Assembly (NCBI GenBank): GCA_050013615.1
Contig: JBEKEX010000164.1
Location: 1-5,978 of the forward strand
DNA length: 5,978 nucleotides
Reading direction: 5' to 3'
Source of the DNA: JBEKEX01 sp050013615
Lineage (GTDB): Bacteria > Chloroflexota > Anaerolineae > Anaerolineales > Anaerolineaceae
The translations under genes were made by a program, and so were the position numbers. Below the pieces are notes generated by a model. That model made no database searches, was not told the DNA's origin, and was given only the letters and a program-made list of their open reading frames with translations. Positions 5,014 to 5,978 of this stretch are shown in pieces; position 1 is the stretch's first letter, and every line of letters begins with the position of its first letter.

Positions 5014-5556
5014 TCAAGGCGTCGACGTTTGTATGTTGCTTACCTCGATGCGGGCAAAAAAGACGTCGGTCTGACTGGATTTATTACTATCCGGTGTGGC
5101 GAGGATGGCCAACAGAGCGCCCTTGTTGTTGCCTTCGTCCTTAGCAAAGAAGCATAAAGCGCTATTGCTGGTGGTGCTGCTATTGGATGTGCTGGTGCCC
5201 ATATCATAGCTGGTACAACCAGGTTGGTCGGAACCTGCCCAACCGGCTTGAGTCATGCGGTCAACCGTATAATAATTCGACACGTCGACCGGAGTGTGTG
5301 CTGTGGTGTAGGCGATGAAATCAATGTTCCCCTGTCCCTTACTGGCCGCGGCGATATATCCCTGGACAAGCATCTTGGCTTCCAGCGGCAGGTCCAGACT
5401 GGATTTGGATAGACCATCCATCACCGGAACGTCCGACCACATGCTGCTGACGCTGCTGGCGTTGCCGCCCACCAAACTGCTCAGCGTGCTTAACCCGCAC
5501 CCCAAGGTAACGAGCGTGACGAGCAAAACAACAACTGGAATCAATTTACGGTTCAT
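5014..5556 (-). CDS. putative lipoprotein, distant paralogue of the 440-952 product
   Basis: This is a 180-residue exported protein with a basic start (MNRK), a hydrophobic core and the lipobox TLGC, so C20 is the expected lipid anchor. The mature region has SDVPVMDG (41-48), a helical stretch near 54-72, then FIAYTT (80-85), DVSNYY (91-96), M101 and AGW (104-106), matching the order and spacing of motifs in the lipoprotein at 440-952. After that comes a Ser/Thr/Asn-rich insert (117-132) flanked by C114 and C135, which may form a disulfide, and C-terminal strands GALLAILAT and DVFFARIEV. I do not know its function. The frame is open 14 codons further upstream, but ATG 5556 has AAAGGA six bases ahead and starts the signal peptide cleanly. 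The gene stands alone behind its own promoter and converges on the terminator at 4955-4991. Confidence 0.82.
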   Translation of the reverse strand: MNRKLIPVVVLLVTLVTLGCGLSTLSSLVGGNASSVSSMWSDVPVMDGLSKSSLDLPLEAKMLVQGYIAAASKGQGNIDFIAYTTAHTPVDVSNYYTVDRMTQAGWAGSDQPGCTSYDMGTSTSNSSTTSNSALCFFAKDEGNNKGALLAILATPDSNKSSQTDVFFARIEVSNIQTSTP

Positions 5557-5620
5557 GTTAAGTCCTTTCATCTGTTTGATTGATTTGGATAAAAACATTT
5601 AATATACCCTAATATGATAG

Positions 5621-5648
5621 ATTATATCCAAAATAAACCATAAGTCAA
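5621..5648 (-). promoter_or_regulatory. near-consensus sigma-70 promoter for the 5556-5014 lipoprotein
   Basis: On the minus strand TTGACT (5648-5643; 5 of 6) is followed after 16 bases by a perfect TATAAT (5626-5621). Transcription should start near 5614, giving a leader of about 58 A/T-rich bases before ATG 5556 with AAAGGA at its end. This is the strongest promoter match in the window. Confidence 0.78.
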
Positions 5649-5673
5649 CTGGGTTTTGAAAAAGGGTGATGGA

Positions 5674-5703
5674 AAATAAAGAGCCTGGAAAGGCTCTTTA
5701 TTT
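5674..5703 (-). terminator. intrinsic terminator downstream of the tRNA-Ser genes
   Basis: AAATAAAGAGCC (5674-5685) pairs perfectly over 12 steps with GGCTCTTTATTT (5692-5703), with a six-base loop. Read on the minus strand it ends in TTTATTTT and lies 30 bases beyond the end of tRNA-Ser(GCU). The A/T-rich ends make it symmetric, so it could also stop plus-strand transcription, but no plus-strand gene reaches it. Confidence 0.85.
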
Positions 5704-5733
5704 ATAGAAAACATTGACAGTTGGAAAAATCAG

Positions 5734-5824
5734 CGGGGAGGGAGGGATTCGAACCCTCGGTCGAGGCATTCACCCCGACAATCACTTAGCAGGCGATCCC
5801 GTTCAGCCACTCCGGCACCTCCCC
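5734..5824 (-). tRNA. tRNA-Ser (anticodon GCU)
   Basis: This 91-base type II tRNA folds completely. The acceptor stem is GGGGAGG with CCTCCCC and discriminator G. The anticodon stem ATCGC/GTGAT, with one G-U pair, holds the loop CTGCTAA; the anticodon GCT is at 5790-5788, reading AGC and AGU codons. A seven-pair long variable arm (GTCGGGG with CCTCGAC), typical of serine tRNAs, is followed by the T arm GAGGG-TTCGAAT-CCCTC. CCA is not encoded. It is the second of two serine tRNAs in a row, with a six-pair GC hairpin (5840-5845 with 5851-5856) in the spacer that could aid processing. Confidence 0.96.
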
Positions 5825-5862
5825 AGATTGTTAAATCAACCCGGCAACAGGCCGGGCGCAGG

Positions 5863-5947
5863 CGGAGGGAGAGGGATTCGAACCCACGATGGCTTTCACC
5901 ATACCTGTTTTCAAGACAGGCGCCTTAAACCGCTCGGCCATCCCTCC
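5863..5947 (-). tRNA. tRNA-Ser (anticodon UGA)
   Basis: This is an 85-base serine tRNA. The acceptor stem is GGAGGGA with TCCCTCC and discriminator G. The anticodon stem CCTGT/ACAGG holds loop CTTGAAA; the anticodon TGA is at 5913-5911, reading UCA and other UCN codons by wobble. The variable arm is ATGGT-GAAA-GCCAT. CCA is not encoded. The T stem, GTGGG against CCCTC, has a U-U mismatch at its second pair, which is unusual. It lies upstream of tRNA-Ser(GCU) on the same strand with a 38-base spacer, so both are probably cut from one transcript. Confidence 0.95.
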
Positions 5948-5969
5948 ATAGGGAAAGCCATAAGATTTT

Positions 5970-5975
5970 ATCATA
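5970..5975 (-). promoter_or_regulatory. candidate -10 box for the tRNA-Ser pair
   Basis: On the minus strand TATGAT (5 of 6 to TATAAT) lies 22 bases upstream of the mature 5' end of tRNA-Ser(UGA), a fitting distance for a short 5' leader. The matching -35 region would lie beyond the window edge, so the call is tentative. Confidence 0.35.
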
Positions 5976-5978
5976 ATT

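Noticed and set aside
5840..5856. GC hairpin between the two tRNA genes as a terminator
   Set aside because: It is short (six pairs), has no T-run in the minus-strand direction, and the next tRNA follows at once; a processing or incidental role is more likely.

Overview
The window reads as ordinary chromosomal DNA from a bacterium with moderate GC content. Two tRNA-Ser genes lack an encoded CCA tail. Lipobox-type lipoproteins, small membrane-anchored secreted proteins and a soluble-plus-membrane mix of salvage genes would fit a Chloroflexota (Anaerolineae-like) genome. That placement is inference from overall style; no marker gene in the window proves it. No phage, insertion sequence, CRISPR array or obvious defence system is visible.

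Layout, left to right. (1) 1-255, plus strand: the C-terminal end of a PiT-type phosphate transporter. (2) 256-439: a non-coding gap with a 19-step imperfect hairpin and a second short palindrome. (3) 440-2946, minus strand, read right to left: a membrane-anchored secreted protein of unknown function, a small nucleoside 2-deoxyribosyltransferase/DNPH1-like enzyme starting at TTG, adenosine deaminase (add), and a lipoprotein whose start overlaps the add stop. (4) 3056-3484, minus: a YjbQ/UPF0047 protein. (5) 3485-3790: a gap between divergent genes that holds a start-less 45-codon coding remnant (minus) and a candidate promoter (plus). (6) 3791-4950, plus: a translationally coupled pair, a secreted double-PepSY-like protein and a two-helix membrane protein with a cytosolic-type zinc ribbon, closed by a strong terminator. 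(7) 5014-5556, minus: a second lipoprotein with a near-consensus promoter. (8) 5674-5947, minus: tRNA-Ser(UGA), tRNA-Ser(GCU) and their terminator.

How they fit together. The deoxyribosyltransferase-like enzyme and adenosine deaminase suggest a small nucleoside salvage or nucleotide clean-up group. The two lipoproteins share a short motif pattern and are probably distant paralogues with unrelated neighbours. The PepSY/zinc-ribbon pair is the most system-like unit: two envelope proteins made from one message, with no partner enzyme or regulator in view. I found nothing that clearly amounts to a new biological system. The best second looks are this pair, the lipoprotein paralogy, the coding remnant and the hairpin at 280-324.
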